A stretch of DNA of 50,475 nt from Chitinophagaceae bacterium (GTDB taxonomy: Bacteria > Bacteroidota > Bacteroidia > Chitinophagales > Chitinophagaceae): NCBI GenBank assembly GCA_025449645.1, contig JANWIY010000112.1:1-50475 (forward strand). Direction: 5' to 3'. Positions 26,889 through 35,850 of the stretch are shown here, piece by piece. The position numbers and the translations under genes were made by a program. The notes below the pieces were generated by a model, which made no database searches, was not told where the DNA came from, and was given only the letters and a program-made list of their open reading frames with translations. The stretch's first letter is position 1; each line of letters begins with the position of its first letter.

Positions 26889-27927
26889 AACCCTGGTTAT
26901 CCTAAGCCCCGGTTTTCCTGAAAATGAGGGGGATACTACCTGTCTGCCTGCCCAACAGATATTCGTCCGTGCACTCAACCGTCAGTTTGAATCCTTAAAC
27001 ATCATCATCCTCTCGTTTCAATATCCGTTTATTTCCAATTCATATACCTGGAACGAAAACCTGGTCATTCCCCTGAACGGAAGGGAAAGGGGAAAAATAA
27101 ACAGGCTTTGGACCTGGTTCCGGGCATGGCAAACCCTGAAGAAAATAAAAAAGGAATATGATATCATCGGCCTGCTCAGTTTCTGGTGCACAGAATGCTC
27201 GCTGGTGGGAACCCGTTTTGCCAAAAAATATTTAATCAAACATTATAGCTGGATCCTGGGCCAGGATGCGCGCAAGGATAACCGGTTCATCCCATGGATA
27301 AAGCCCGCAGCAGAAAACCTGATGGCCATGTCTGTTTTTCTTTCTAAGGAATTTTATAAAAATCACCGCATAAAACCCGGGTATATTGTCCCGAACGGGA
27401 TAGATATTTCATCCTATCCGCACCAGGTTGAAAAACGGGATATTGATATTATCGGGATAGGCTCGCTGATACCTTTAAAGCAATATGAAATTCTTATCCG
27501 TGTAGTTAAAAAATTGAGCAGTTCCATTCCTGAAGTTTCCTGTATTATTTGCGGGAAAGGCCCCGAGGAAGAACATCTGAGGAAAATGATACTGGATAAC
27601 AATCTTCAAAAAAATATTTCCTTACCAGGAGAAAAGCCGCACAGAGAAATTCTGGAATGGATGGCAAGGAGTAAAGTACTGCTCCATCCTTCCTCATACG
27701 AGGGATTCAGCACAGTTTGCCTTGAGGCTCTCTATTCCGGTGCCCATGTAACCAGCTTTTGTGATCCGATGGGAAGCCGGATTGCCCATTGGCATGTCGT
27801 GGACAATGAAGAAGAAATGGCAGTGGTTGTTAGTAAAATAATTCAGAACCCGGACGCAGATTATGGGCGAATCCTGGTTTATTCCATGGAGGATAGTGCC
27901 AGACAGGTAATGAAATTATTTGAATAG
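26872..27927 (+). CDS. Family 4 glycosyltransferase (GT-B)
   Basis: A 351-residue GT-B glycosyltransferase. The C-terminal donor domain has GSLIPLKQYEILIRVVKKL, ICGKGPEEEHLRKMI and the E-x7-E retaining motif in SSYEGFSTVCLEALYSG. The N-terminal acceptor domain opens with LVILSPGFPENEGDT. It presumably adds a sugar to the lipid-linked glycan. Its start overlaps the upstream GT2 gene by 17 nt. Its end overlaps the convergent GT9 gene by 12 nt, so the two strands meet here with no intergenic terminator. Confidence 0.92.
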   Translation: MNKAGKTLVILSPGFPENEGDTTCLPAQQIFVRALNRQFESLNIIILSFQYPFISNSYTWNENLVIPLNGRERGKINRLWTWFRAWQTLKKIKKEYDIIGLLSFWCTECSLVGTRFAKKYLIKHYSWILGQDARKDNRFIPWIKPAAENLMAMSVFLSKEFYKNHRIKPGYIVPNGIDISSYPHQVEKRDIDIIGIGSLIPLKQYEILIRVVKKLSSSIPEVSCIICGKGPEEEHLRKMILDNNLQKNISLPGEKPHREILEWMARSKVLLHPSSYEGFSTVCLEALYSGAHVTSFCDPMGSRIAHWHVVDNEEEMAVVVSKIIQNPDADYGRILVYSMEDSARQVMKLFE

Positions 27928-28962
27928 AGCGGACCCTGAAGGCTGCTTTAATTGCAACAGGGGAATCGATTTTTCAAAAATCATTTCTGCGCTGTACCTC
28001 GTCAGGCAATGCGTGTCCCCATATCTGCAACGGGGCTGCATACAGCCGCCGCATTCCAGATCGGCAGAATCAACAAACCCGGTTGCTTCACCGAGAGGTC
28101 TCGCTTTTTCACTCTGCGTAGAGCCGAACAACGCCATGGTTGGGATACCTGAAACCCAGGCCATATGCATGAGGCCAGAATCTTCCGACAAAACAAATTT
28201 CACTTCCTGTACTATGGCAAAGGCCTGGGCAGGCGTGGTTTTATTCACGAGATTGATCATTCGGTTTCCCAAATGTTTTTCCATGCAGGCCGACCTGGCA
28301 GCGATGAATTCCGTACCCATGACCAGGAACTGGGTATCAGGAAAATTTTTAAGCCATAATGCCGCAAACTGCACATAATTATCAATCGGCCAGTTTCGCG
28401 ATTCGAAAGCACCGGCCGGATTAAGTACCACGAGCTGATGGTCTTCCTTCCAACCGTTTTCTCTTAGCAATTGAATGGCCTCCTGCCTGTTGACCATTGA
28501 AAAAACAGTGTGTGGAAAACACTTTCCCAATCCGATAGCTTCAATCGTCGCCCGTGTGCGTTCTCCTGCGGCAACGGGCGATAACCGATCAAATAAAGAC
28601 CATGCTTTCGGCATCAGGCATTTACTGACCAGCCGGCTGACGATATTATCCTGAAGATCTATTACTACATCATACTTTTTTAAAAAGAGTTGCGGGATCA
28701 GCCAGCAGGTATGCAGCAATTGTTTTTTTACGCTTCGTCCTCCGCGAATGGAATAAACCCGGTTGAACAAGTGCATATGCTTTGGGATTGCATCCACTTC
28801 TTCCCGCGTAAGGAGATCCAAAACGGTATCAGGCGGAAGGGTATTTCTCAGTTGCTGTAAATAAGGAAGAGTTATGACAAGGTCGCCCATGGCTTGCAAC
28901 CGGATAGCGAGCACCCTTTTCGGAGCAAAGGCCTTCTTCCATTTTATGGCTAAAATGTCCAT
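27916..28962 (-). CDS. Family 9 glycosyltransferase (heptosyltransferase-like)
   Basis: A 348-residue GT-B protein of the ADP-heptose:LPS heptosyltransferase family (GT9). Visible marks are VLAIRLQAMGDLVITLPYL (the family G-D near the N terminus), LNPAGAFESRNWP, SEDSGLMHMAWVSGIPTMALFGST, and a Cys-rich end (ECGGCMQPRCRYGDTHCLT). It may transfer a heptose or another sugar to a lipid core. It is transcribed opposite the preceding genes, and its end overlaps the GT4 gene by 12 nt. The amidohydrolase and methyltransferase genes lie upstream on the same strand. Confidence 0.9.
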   Translation of the reverse strand: MDILAIKWKKAFAPKRVLAIRLQAMGDLVITLPYLQQLRNTLPPDTVLDLLTREEVDAIPKHMHLFNRVYSIRGGRSVKKQLLHTCWLIPQLFLKKYDVVIDLQDNIVSRLVSKCLMPKAWSLFDRLSPVAAGERTRATIEAIGLGKCFPHTVFSMVNRQEAIQLLRENGWKEDHQLVVLNPAGAFESRNWPIDNYVQFAALWLKNFPDTQFLVMGTEFIAARSACMEKHLGNRMINLVNKTTPAQAFAIVQEVKFVLSEDSGLMHMAWVSGIPTMALFGSTQSEKARPLGEATGFVDSADLECGGCMQPRCRYGDTHCLTRYSAEMIFEKSIPLLQLKQPSGSALFK

Positions 28963-28994
28963 GGGAATAAGCAGGTTTTATTTTCCAATAAGGA

Positions 28995-30161
28995 TCATGA
29001 GGCAGAAATAGGGAAATTGACGGCCGGAAAATAACTCCGGATTTGCTGCATCAATCCGGGCAAATCTCCCTCAACAAATTTTGTTTCTCCATGAATGGAA
29101 ATCTTACTGAATTTTTTCAGCGGAAAATTAAATAATCGCAATTGATCAGACAGCTTCGCATCGAACATCCTGATATTTCCTTTATGAAGAACCATTAATA
29201 AATCCTCCGGATTCAGGGCGTAAAAATTATCCATGCCATTCTTATCGGTTTTGCATCGCGCTACAACAATATCTGCCTGCAGGCCGGCTGAAATACTGCC
29301 GCGATTATCAAAGCACCACGCGGCCGCCGGTATGCCCGTGAGCATATCCAGCAATCCTTCATCGGAAACCATCTTTTGCTTCCTGGCAAGCCGCAGGTGT
29401 TCCCAGAGGTTCCAGCTTGCAGTTAAGGTTGAATCTGTTCCAAGCGTCACAGCAGTTTTTTTACTCAGGCTATTGACAGGGGCCGTTTTGTTCAGCAAAA
29501 AATAATTGGATGCGGGGCACCATATCAGCGCCCGGAATTCGGGAGCCTGTTTATCATTCATGGCAACACAGTGCACTGCAATTATCTTTCTTCTAAAAAG
29601 ATTCCACCTGATAATGCTGTCAATTTCCCGGCAGGAGGCATGGTCTGTTCCTTCGCCCAGATGAATGACGAATGGCCGGTTTTTGGAAAAGGGAGAATTA
29701 ATCTTCCATCTCCAGTTTTTTTCGAATGCGGGTGAATGGAGGGACCTGGATCGCTGGAAAACCGATATCAATTCGCATTCCACCGGCAAGGGCTTTCCAT
29801 GATTAATTACTGTTGTTACCCCGTTCAGAAGATTTTTATAGACCCCCCACTGTACACGAAGTGCCAATGGCACCTGCATCACTCGTGAAATCTCCTCTTT
29901 GTTGACACTGTGGATGTCTTTTCCCCACTCGGTATAGCTATTGTAAATTTTATTTCCTAATTGGGGAAATAAATTAAAATCCAGGTGATCATGAGAATTG
30001 ATGAATCCGGGAAAGGCAACCGAATCTGCAAAAGATAAAGACAATTCCGACCGATGATTTTTTAAGGCGCCAGCAGAAAAAACCTCCTTTATTTTCCCGT
30101 CCTCTATCCGGATATCCGAAAATCCCTGGGTGCCGATAATGTGAACATTATGTACCAGCAT
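28995..30161 (-). CDS. Metal-dependent amidohydrolase, unknown substrate
   Basis: A 388-residue TIM-barrel amidohydrolase. Metal ligands are visible: HxH in FINSHDHLDF (H57 and H59), FVIHLGEG, AVHCVAM and the terminal Asp in LGTDSTLTA, in the order typical of the guanine/cytosine/chlorohydrolase-like branch. There is no signal peptide. Within a glycan locus it could hydrolyse an amide or amidine on a sugar or lipid, but the substrate is unknown. Its start overlaps the end of the upstream methyltransferase gene by 14 nt (30148-30161), suggesting a coupled pair. A 32-nt gap precedes the GT9 gene. Confidence 0.82.
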   Translation of the reverse strand: MLVHNVHIIGTQGFSDIRIEDGKIKEVFSAGALKNHRSELSLSFADSVAFPGFINSHDHLDFNLFPQLGNKIYNSYTEWGKDIHSVNKEEISRVMQVPLALRVQWGVYKNLLNGVTTVINHGKPLPVECELISVFQRSRSLHSPAFEKNWRWKINSPFSKNRPFVIHLGEGTDHASCREIDSIIRWNLFRRKIIAVHCVAMNDKQAPEFRALIWCPASNYFLLNKTAPVNSLSKKTAVTLGTDSTLTASWNLWEHLRLARKQKMVSDEGLLDMLTGIPAAAWCFDNRGSISAGLQADIVVARCKTDKNGMDNFYALNPEDLLMVLHKGNIRMFDAKLSDQLRLFNFPLKKFSKISIHGETKFVEGDLPGLMQQIRSYFPAVNFPISAS

Positions 30162-30894
30162 CCGCTTTTGTTAGATGAATGCCATAAATAATAGGCGTTC
30201 CATAAAATTTTTCATAAATCGCTATCGCCTGCTGCTTTTCATAATAGGACCTCACCTCTTCATCAATTTTCCTTTCTATAAAACGCTGGGTTCGAAGTTG
30301 CAGTTGCCCGGCCAGGTCTTTTAGTTTACCAATGGAATGAACATGATTCCGGATCGCTATCGTTTGATCGTTGATTTTGAATGTACGCTGGGCTCCTTTT
30401 GCCAGGGCAGCCGGGTGATAGTCTGTAATCACCATGCCTGCTCCCGGCTTAAGAATACGATACCATTCCTTTAAAGCCCCTCCAAGATCCTGAATATGTG
30501 CGATCGTTAATGTGGAAATGACGAGATCGCAGGATTCATTTTCCATCATGGGTAGTTGAATATCATTCACGAGAAAGGTTTCCGCCTCAGGATACTTCTG
30601 TTTTAAGACGGTAAGCATGCCTGCCGAAACATCGAATCCAAAAATTTTTGCCGGATCGCCCCTCCTTATTTTCTCCCAATGACGTCCGGTACCACAGCCA
30701 ATATCCGCAATAATTTTCGATTCCAGGCTGATTCCCTCCAATAAGGCCGTGGTTAGTTGTTCATCGAGCGCAAGCATAAGATTATCAGGCTGACTGTCAT
30801 ATGCTGATGACCATTGATCGTAAGCTTCTGGGGATGCTGTTTCCCTTCTGCGCTGGGGGAAATAGGATCGTTTTAGTCGCTCGAACAGAGGCAT
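30148..30894 (-). CDS. Class I SAM-dependent methyltransferase
   Basis: A 248-residue Rossmann methyltransferase with motif I IADIGCGTGRHWEK, motif II GFDVSAGML, and the LVISTLTIAHIQDLGGALKEWYRILKPGAGMVI region typical of Methyltransf_11 proteins. The substrate is unknown; O- or N-methylation of a glycan or lipid intermediate is likely from context. It is divergent from the radical SAM gene at 30964, with 69 nt between them that should carry both promoters. It overlaps the downstream amidohydrolase gene by 14 nt. Confidence 0.9.
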   Translation of the reverse strand: MPLFERLKRSYFPQRRRETASPEAYDQWSSAYDSQPDNLMLALDEQLTTALLEGISLESKIIADIGCGTGRHWEKIRRGDPAKIFGFDVSAGMLTVLKQKYPEAETFLVNDIQLPMMENESCDLVISTLTIAHIQDLGGALKEWYRILKPGAGMVITDYHPAALAKGAQRTFKINDQTIAIRNHVHSIGKLKDLAGQLQLRTQRFIERKIDEEVRSYYEKQQAIAIYEKFYGTPIIYGIHLTKADAGT

Positions 30895-30963
30895 CCTTTG
30901 ATATAATTAAAACGTTTATTATAGAAAGCAGAAACATAAAAGTAATCATTGTTTCAATTAAAT

Positions 30964-32463
30964 ATGGCTAAGGTTCTTTTGTTCAACCCGCGAAGCGCTC
31001 CTGCAAAATACCGCATACCCAATTCTATATTAAATATTGCTGCATCTGTAGAAGGAATTTATGATTGGGTGATTGTAGACGGCAACCGCGAAATTGATCC
31101 ATACGCAAAAATTGCGTCTTACTTAAGCACCGGGGAATACCGGTATATCGGGTTCACGGTGATGCCAGGTCCCCAGGCAAAACAGGCCATTCCTTTTGCC
31201 ATGCGGATCAGGGAGGATTTTCCGGGAACCACCATGATCTGGGGGGGATATTTTCCCACTAACCAGTTCAAGGTGATCCTGCAATCTGGCTACGTAGACT
31301 TTGTTATTAATGGGCCGGGCGATTACGCCTTCCCCCGCCTGGTAGATGCGCTGGAGAATAACAAGCCCTATGAGCTGATCAGGAACCTGATCTACCGTTC
31401 AGGGGATAAGCTGTTAAAGACTCCTAAAGATGACCTCATTGAACAGGACACATTACCTCCCCTTCCATACGATAAGCTGAATCGCCTCTATCCTATTGAG
31501 AAATATCTCGGCAAAACCTACCTGGGCGAGAAGACCCTGGCCTATCATTCCAGCATTGGCTGCCCTTTTACCTGTTCATTCTGTGCCGTAGTCCCCACCT
31601 ATGAAGCCAGGTGGAAGGCCAAATCGGCGCTACATACTTATCAGGATATCAAATTCATCAAGGATCAATGGGGTGCTGATGCCATTGAGTTCCACGATAA
31701 CAATTTTTTCGTTTCGGAGAAACGGACCGTAGAATTCTCCCGACTTATTAAATCGGAAAAGATGAGTTGGTGGGGCATGGCCCGCATCGATACTATGGAT
31801 CGTTTTAAGGATGCATCGCTGGCCCTGATCCGGGAAGCCGGCTGCAAGATCATTTTCTTTGGTGCCGAAAGTGGCAATGATAAGGTGCTGAAGCAGCTCG
31901 ACAAGGGTGGCACGCAGACGGGCGACCAGATCGCGCGCTTTGCAGAGCGGATGAAAAAATTCGATATCATTCCGGAATACTCTTTTGTACTGGGTACCCC
32001 TGCGCCCACAGAGGAAGAAGTTATGGAACAGATTGAATTCGATATCGGTTTCATTAAAAAAATCAAGGGGATCAATCCCAACACGGAAATCATCATGTAT
32101 ACCTACAGCCCTGTTCCCACAGAAGGTTCCGAGCTTTACGCCGAAGTGCTTTCCAAAGGATTTTCCTTTCCCCAGAAGCTGGAAGAGTGGATAAGTCCAC
32201 AGTGGGAGAATTTCGATATGCGCAAGAACCCGCTTACGCCCTGGCTGACTCCTGAGATGATCGATAAGATCCGGAATTTCGAAACCGTGCTGAACGGCTA
32301 TTATCCCACCGTCTCGGACATCAGGCTCGGCGCAATGAAGCGGAAAGTGGTCCGATGGGTATCGGGGCTACGATACAAAGCTAATTTCTATCGATATCCT
32401 TACGAGATCAAACTATTGCACAAACTCTGGAAATACCGGCGGCCGGAAACCCAGGGATTCTAA
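30964..32463 (+). CDS. B12-binding-domain radical SAM enzyme
   Basis: A 499-residue protein with an N-terminal cobalamin-binding-like Rossmann domain (residues 1-165; VLLFNPRSAP, IGFTVMPGPQAK, VDFVINGPGDYAFPRLVDAL) and a radical SAM barrel. The [4Fe-4S] motif is GCPFTCSFC with C200, C204 and C207, followed by FFGAESGNDKVLKQLDKGG. Such enzymes use SAM radicals with cobalamin for C-methylation, ring contraction or epimerisation. There is no base-on DxHxxG motif, as is usual for this class. A TTG at 30949 is in frame, but the ATG at 30964 is preferred. It is followed 8 nt later by a methyltransferase gene. Confidence 0.88.
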   Translation: MAKVLLFNPRSAPAKYRIPNSILNIAASVEGIYDWVIVDGNREIDPYAKIASYLSTGEYRYIGFTVMPGPQAKQAIPFAMRIREDFPGTTMIWGGYFPTNQFKVILQSGYVDFVINGPGDYAFPRLVDALENNKPYELIRNLIYRSGDKLLKTPKDDLIEQDTLPPLPYDKLNRLYPIEKYLGKTYLGEKTLAYHSSIGCPFTCSFCAVVPTYEARWKAKSALHTYQDIKFIKDQWGADAIEFHDNNFFVSEKRTVEFSRLIKSEKMSWWGMARIDTMDRFKDASLALIREAGCKIIFFGAESGNDKVLKQLDKGGTQTGDQIARFAERMKKFDIIPEYSFVLGTPAPTEEEVMEQIEFDIGFIKKIKGINPNTEIIMYTYSPVPTEGSELYAEVLSKGFSFPQKLEEWISPQWENFDMRKNPLTPWLTPEMIDKIRNFETVLNGYYPTVSDIRLGAMKRKVVRWVSGLRYKANFYRYPYEIKLLHKLWKYRRPETQGF

Positions 32464-32471
32464 AAACCGTT

Positions 32472-33236
32472 ATGAATCTCCCTGACTCATCCATTCTGAA
32501 GAATATACGTTTTGCCGGAAATCAAAGCCCCGGCAATTCATTATTCGAAAAAAAATATATTACAATCCGTTGCATGGAAAACAGGTTGTATTCGGACGAT
32601 GAAGTTGCGCATCTGCCCGATATATCGCCGGATCATACCCATTTCAACGAGTGGATCATCAGAAAAAAATCGAGCCAGCGCCTGATCCATTACCTGAGAG
32701 AGAAAAAAAAACGATTGCAAATACTGGAGACCGGTTGCGGAAATGGCTGGCTTGCACACTGCCTGTCGGAGATTCCGCATACTGAAGTGATTGGTCTCGA
32801 TATTAACTTTACGGAACTTCAGCAGGCGGCCAGGGTGTTCAATGAGAGTGAACGTTTAAGCTTTATATACGGGGATATGGCTTCAGAGGTACTGCAGGAA
32901 CGTTTATTTGATGTGATCGTTTTTGCAGCTTCAATCCAGTATTTCCCTTGTTTATCAGAAACATTAAACAACTGTCTTGCGCACCTGAAACCCGGAGGAG
33001 AAATTCATCTGATCGATTCACCGCTATACCTTACCCGGGAAATTCAAGGAGCAAAAGAAAGATCTTTCGAGTATTATGATTCCCTTGGATTTCCGGAAAT
33101 GGCGGATTACTATTTTCACCATGATATAAAAATCCTGCGGGAATTCCATCACAGCATTTTGCAGAACCCTAATTCCTTACTCAATAAACTTTGGGGAACC
33201 AAAGATTGCTTCTATTGGATCTGTCTCAAAAAATGA
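32472..33236 (+). CDS. Class I SAM-dependent methyltransferase
   Basis: A 254-residue protein. Motif I is LETGCGNGWLAH (about 78-89), then VIGLDINFTELQQA, IYGDMASE and VIVFAASIQYFPCLSETLNN with LAHLKPGGEIHLID. The order is that of small-molecule class I methyltransferases. A basic N-terminal extension of about 70 residues precedes the Rossmann core. It lies 8 nt after the B12-radical SAM gene and 9 nt before the SPASM radical SAM gene, so it is part of one operon. Substrate unknown. Confidence 0.9.
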   Translation: MNLPDSSILKNIRFAGNQSPGNSLFEKKYITIRCMENRLYSDDEVAHLPDISPDHTHFNEWIIRKKSSQRLIHYLREKKKRLQILETGCGNGWLAHCLSEIPHTEVIGLDINFTELQQAARVFNESERLSFIYGDMASEVLQERLFDVIVFAASIQYFPCLSETLNNCLAHLKPGGEIHLIDSPLYLTREIQGAKERSFEYYDSLGFPEMADYYFHHDIKILREFHHSILQNPNSLLNKLWGTKDCFYWICLKK

Positions 33237-33245
33237 GGGCCTGCC

Positions 33246-34298
33246 ATGTTCACGCAATCCATTTACCATACCATTCAACGATACCGCACGCTCCGGACAA
33301 ACAGGATTACCAGCCTGCCGATCGTGATCCTGATGCCTCATAGTGCCTGCAATTGCAGGTGCGTTATGTGCGATATCTGGAAAGGAAATAATAATCCAAA
33401 ACAACTTACCAAAGCAAATGTAGAAGCACTATTGGGCACACTCAAAAAACTGGAAACCCGCGAAGTGGTCATGTCTGGCGGTGAAGCTTTGCTAAATCCT
33501 AACTTCTTTGCCTTATGCAGGTTATTAAAAAATGAAAAAATAAAAGTTACCCTGCTCTCAACCGGTATCCTCCTGAAGAAGCATGCCGCTTCCCTGGTGG
33601 AATGGGTAGACAATATCATCGTTTCGCTAGATGGCGATGAAACTGTACACGATCAAATCAGGAACACACCTGGTGCATATCGCAAATTAAGTGAAGGCAT
33701 TGAACATGTGCGATCCGGAAATCCACATTTCAGGATAACAGGAAGAACTGTCATTCACCGGTTGAACTTCAGGCATTGGCCAGGTATCATAAAAAGCGCC
33801 GGAGAACTCGGCCTTAACCAAATTAGTTTCCTGCCGGCAGATGTGAGCAGTCAGGCCTTCAACCGCGAGCAGGGCTGGGATCAAACAAGGCAACAGGAGA
33901 TTCTGCCAGGCAAAGAGGAACTCACCGAGCTAAACCTGATCATTCAATTTCTTTTCCAGGAATTCGAACCGCTTTTTAAGAGCGGCTTCATCGCAGAATC
34001 GCAGGCGAAACTTGAAAAAATATACACTTATTATGCCGCATTTTACGGACTAAATCCATTCCCGTATAAAAAATGCAATGCTCCCTGGGTATCCACGGTA
34101 GTAGAAGCAGATGGTACGGTGAGACCATGTTTTTTTCATAAGGCCCTTGGGAATATTCATGAAAATTCCCTGTCAGCCATTTTGAATAGTCCCGAAGCCA
34201 TTAACTTCAGGAAGAATCTGGACATGAGCACCAACGATACCTGTATCAAGTGTGTGTGTTATTTGAATCTGCCACCTGGAAAGAATCTGGCCACCTGA
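33246..34298 (+). CDS. Radical SAM enzyme with SPASM-like C-terminal cluster
   Basis: A 350-residue radical SAM protein. The N-terminal cluster motif is CNCRCVMC (C35, C39 and C42, CxxxCxxC), with VVMSGGEALL and ISLDGDE-type strands. The C-terminal region has KKCNAPW, GTVRPCFFH and CIKCVCY, consistent with a SPASM-type auxiliary cluster. SPASM enzymes modify peptides or sugars, or drive dehydrogenation. No precursor peptide gene is visible, so a glycan or lipid substrate is more likely here. It is separated from the methyltransferase gene by 9 nt and from the GT39-like gene by 14 nt. Confidence 0.88.
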   Translation: MFTQSIYHTIQRYRTLRTNRITSLPIVILMPHSACNCRCVMCDIWKGNNNPKQLTKANVEALLGTLKKLETREVVMSGGEALLNPNFFALCRLLKNEKIKVTLLSTGILLKKHAASLVEWVDNIIVSLDGDETVHDQIRNTPGAYRKLSEGIEHVRSGNPHFRITGRTVIHRLNFRHWPGIIKSAGELGLNQISFLPADVSSQAFNREQGWDQTRQQEILPGKEELTELNLIIQFLFQEFEPLFKSGFIAESQAKLEKIYTYYAAFYGLNPFPYKKCNAPWVSTVVEADGTVRPCFFHKALGNIHENSLSAILNSPEAINFRKNLDMSTNDTCIKCVCYLNLPPGKNLAT

Positions 34299-34312
34299 CT
34301 GATCAACCAACC

Positions 34313-35818
34313 ATGTTCAATTCAACATTTATCCATATCAAATCTTCATCCTTCAGCAGGGCCTTACCATCAAGGCACAGTCTTCTCAAATCCCGCGTAT
34401 TACCCATTCTATTATTCATTGTTGCGTTACAATTGATTGCTGGATTTTTTACCTACGAGCATACCCTCGGTTTTGATGAAGCCATGTGGCAATATATTGG
34501 AAGGACTTGGTTTCGTAATGGCCTTGTTCCTTATTCGGGAGGAGTCGACAATAAATCTCCGCTGATCTTTGCTGTGTTTGGTTTCTCCGATAAATTATTT
34601 GGCGTAAACTATTGGTTCCCACGTTTGCTGGGTATTGGATTTCAATCGCTCGGTTTGTACTACGTATATAAGATCGTCCGCTATATTTCCACGCAGCAGG
34701 GCGCCTTAATGGCGCTTACGATTTACGGATTTTCACTTGTCTGGCACGGCACAGGTGGAAAATATGTTTCATTTACGGAATCGTATTGCGTCGCCTTCAT
34801 CATTATGGCTGTGTACTATTCTATTTCAGGTCACCGAAATAAGTCCTTTTTTATCAGTGGTGCCTTAGCAGGATTAGCTTTCATGTTTAATATTTTCGCA
34901 TTTTTTGGCATTTTTTCGATTTTCATTTATCTGGTATTGTCAAAAAAAAGTATGACGCTTAGTTTTTTAAGCGGACTATTGGCAAGTTTAGTTATGATTG
35001 CAGGATTGCTTTCCCTGGCCGGAATTCATATCCAGGATATTTTTCTTTACGCCCTGTATGACAATTTCGGAGCGGGCAGCGTAACCGATCATCCACTATC
35101 CTGGGAGCTGAATAATTTTTTTAATCATTTCTTCTACTCGGAAATGGTCCTTCTCCTGCCCGGTTTTATAGGTTATTTCTTCATTAATAAAAGAAATGAT
35201 ATTTTTCTTATCTGGCTTGCCTGCGAATTCATCGGCCTGGGTGTGATTGGAACATTTACTCCGCAACATTTCAAGCACCTGCTGCCGGCATTATCCATAA
35301 TGAACGCATTGTGCCTCTCTTTTTTGATCGAGAATTACGGGATACCATGGAAGCCCATTGTCATCATTCTGTGGATTTGCTTTATTCCGAAACTATTGGA
35401 ACCGATATTCAGCCTGAAAAACCAAATGGGTGCGAAAAAGGCGGTTGCTGATTACAATGCGCCCGATAATCAGGAGAGCGATTATGCAAAAAAAATGCTG
35501 GGCCTCTGGATCAAATCAAATACTGCAGCGAATGACCGGGTGCTGGTTGCGGGATATGGAGCCATAGCACAGGCTTATTCGGAACGGCAATCCCCTACCA
35601 TTTATTTTAATGTTACTCAAACGCAGTTGGCGAAGAAAATATTTTTCAATGACCTTCAACTTCACCAACCCGAAATGATATGCGTTCCCACTTTCGCGGG
35701 CTACCAGTTAAATGTGGATGCTGATATCCGGGATTTTATTAGCAGGCTGACGGCCCGTCAGTATGAAATGAAGAACCGTGTGCCGGGCTATGAGATTTAT
35801 CTGAAAAACAAGGATTAA
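34313..35818 (+). CDS. GT39-like membrane glycosyltransferase (GT-C)
   Basis: A 501-residue polytopic protein with about 10 to 12 membrane helices. After the first helix comes TYEHTLGFDEAMW with the acidic pair D55 and E56, matching the DE motif of GT-C enzymes such as PMT/ArnT/GT39. These use a polyprenyl-phosphate sugar donor on the outer face of the membrane. A soluble C-terminal tail (about 395-501) follows the last helix. An in-frame start at 34250 lies within the previous gene; the ATG at 34313 is chosen because it avoids that overlap. Probably adds a sugar outside the cytoplasm. Confidence 0.85.
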   Translation: MFNSTFIHIKSSSFSRALPSRHSLLKSRVLPILLFIVALQLIAGFFTYEHTLGFDEAMWQYIGRTWFRNGLVPYSGGVDNKSPLIFAVFGFSDKLFGVNYWFPRLLGIGFQSLGLYYVYKIVRYISTQQGALMALTIYGFSLVWHGTGGKYVSFTESYCVAFIIMAVYYSISGHRNKSFFISGALAGLAFMFNIFAFFGIFSIFIYLVLSKKSMTLSFLSGLLASLVMIAGLLSLAGIHIQDIFLYALYDNFGAGSVTDHPLSWELNNFFNHFFYSEMVLLLPGFIGYFFINKRNDIFLIWLACEFIGLGVIGTFTPQHFKHLLPALSIMNALCLSFLIENYGIPWKPIVIILWICFIPKLLEPIFSLKNQMGAKKAVADYNAPDNQESDYAKKMLGLWIKSNTAANDRVLVAGYGAIAQAYSERQSPTIYFNVTQTQLAKKIFFNDLQLHQPEMICVPTFAGYQLNVDADIRDFISRLTARQYEMKNRVPGYEIYLKNKD

Positions 35819-35850
35819 ATTGAAGCTTCTGAAATATTCAAAAGTGCGCC

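Noticed and set aside
34250-34312. Upstream in-frame extension of the GT39-like gene
   Set aside because: Lies inside the coding end of the SPASM radical SAM gene and adds no membrane or signal segment.
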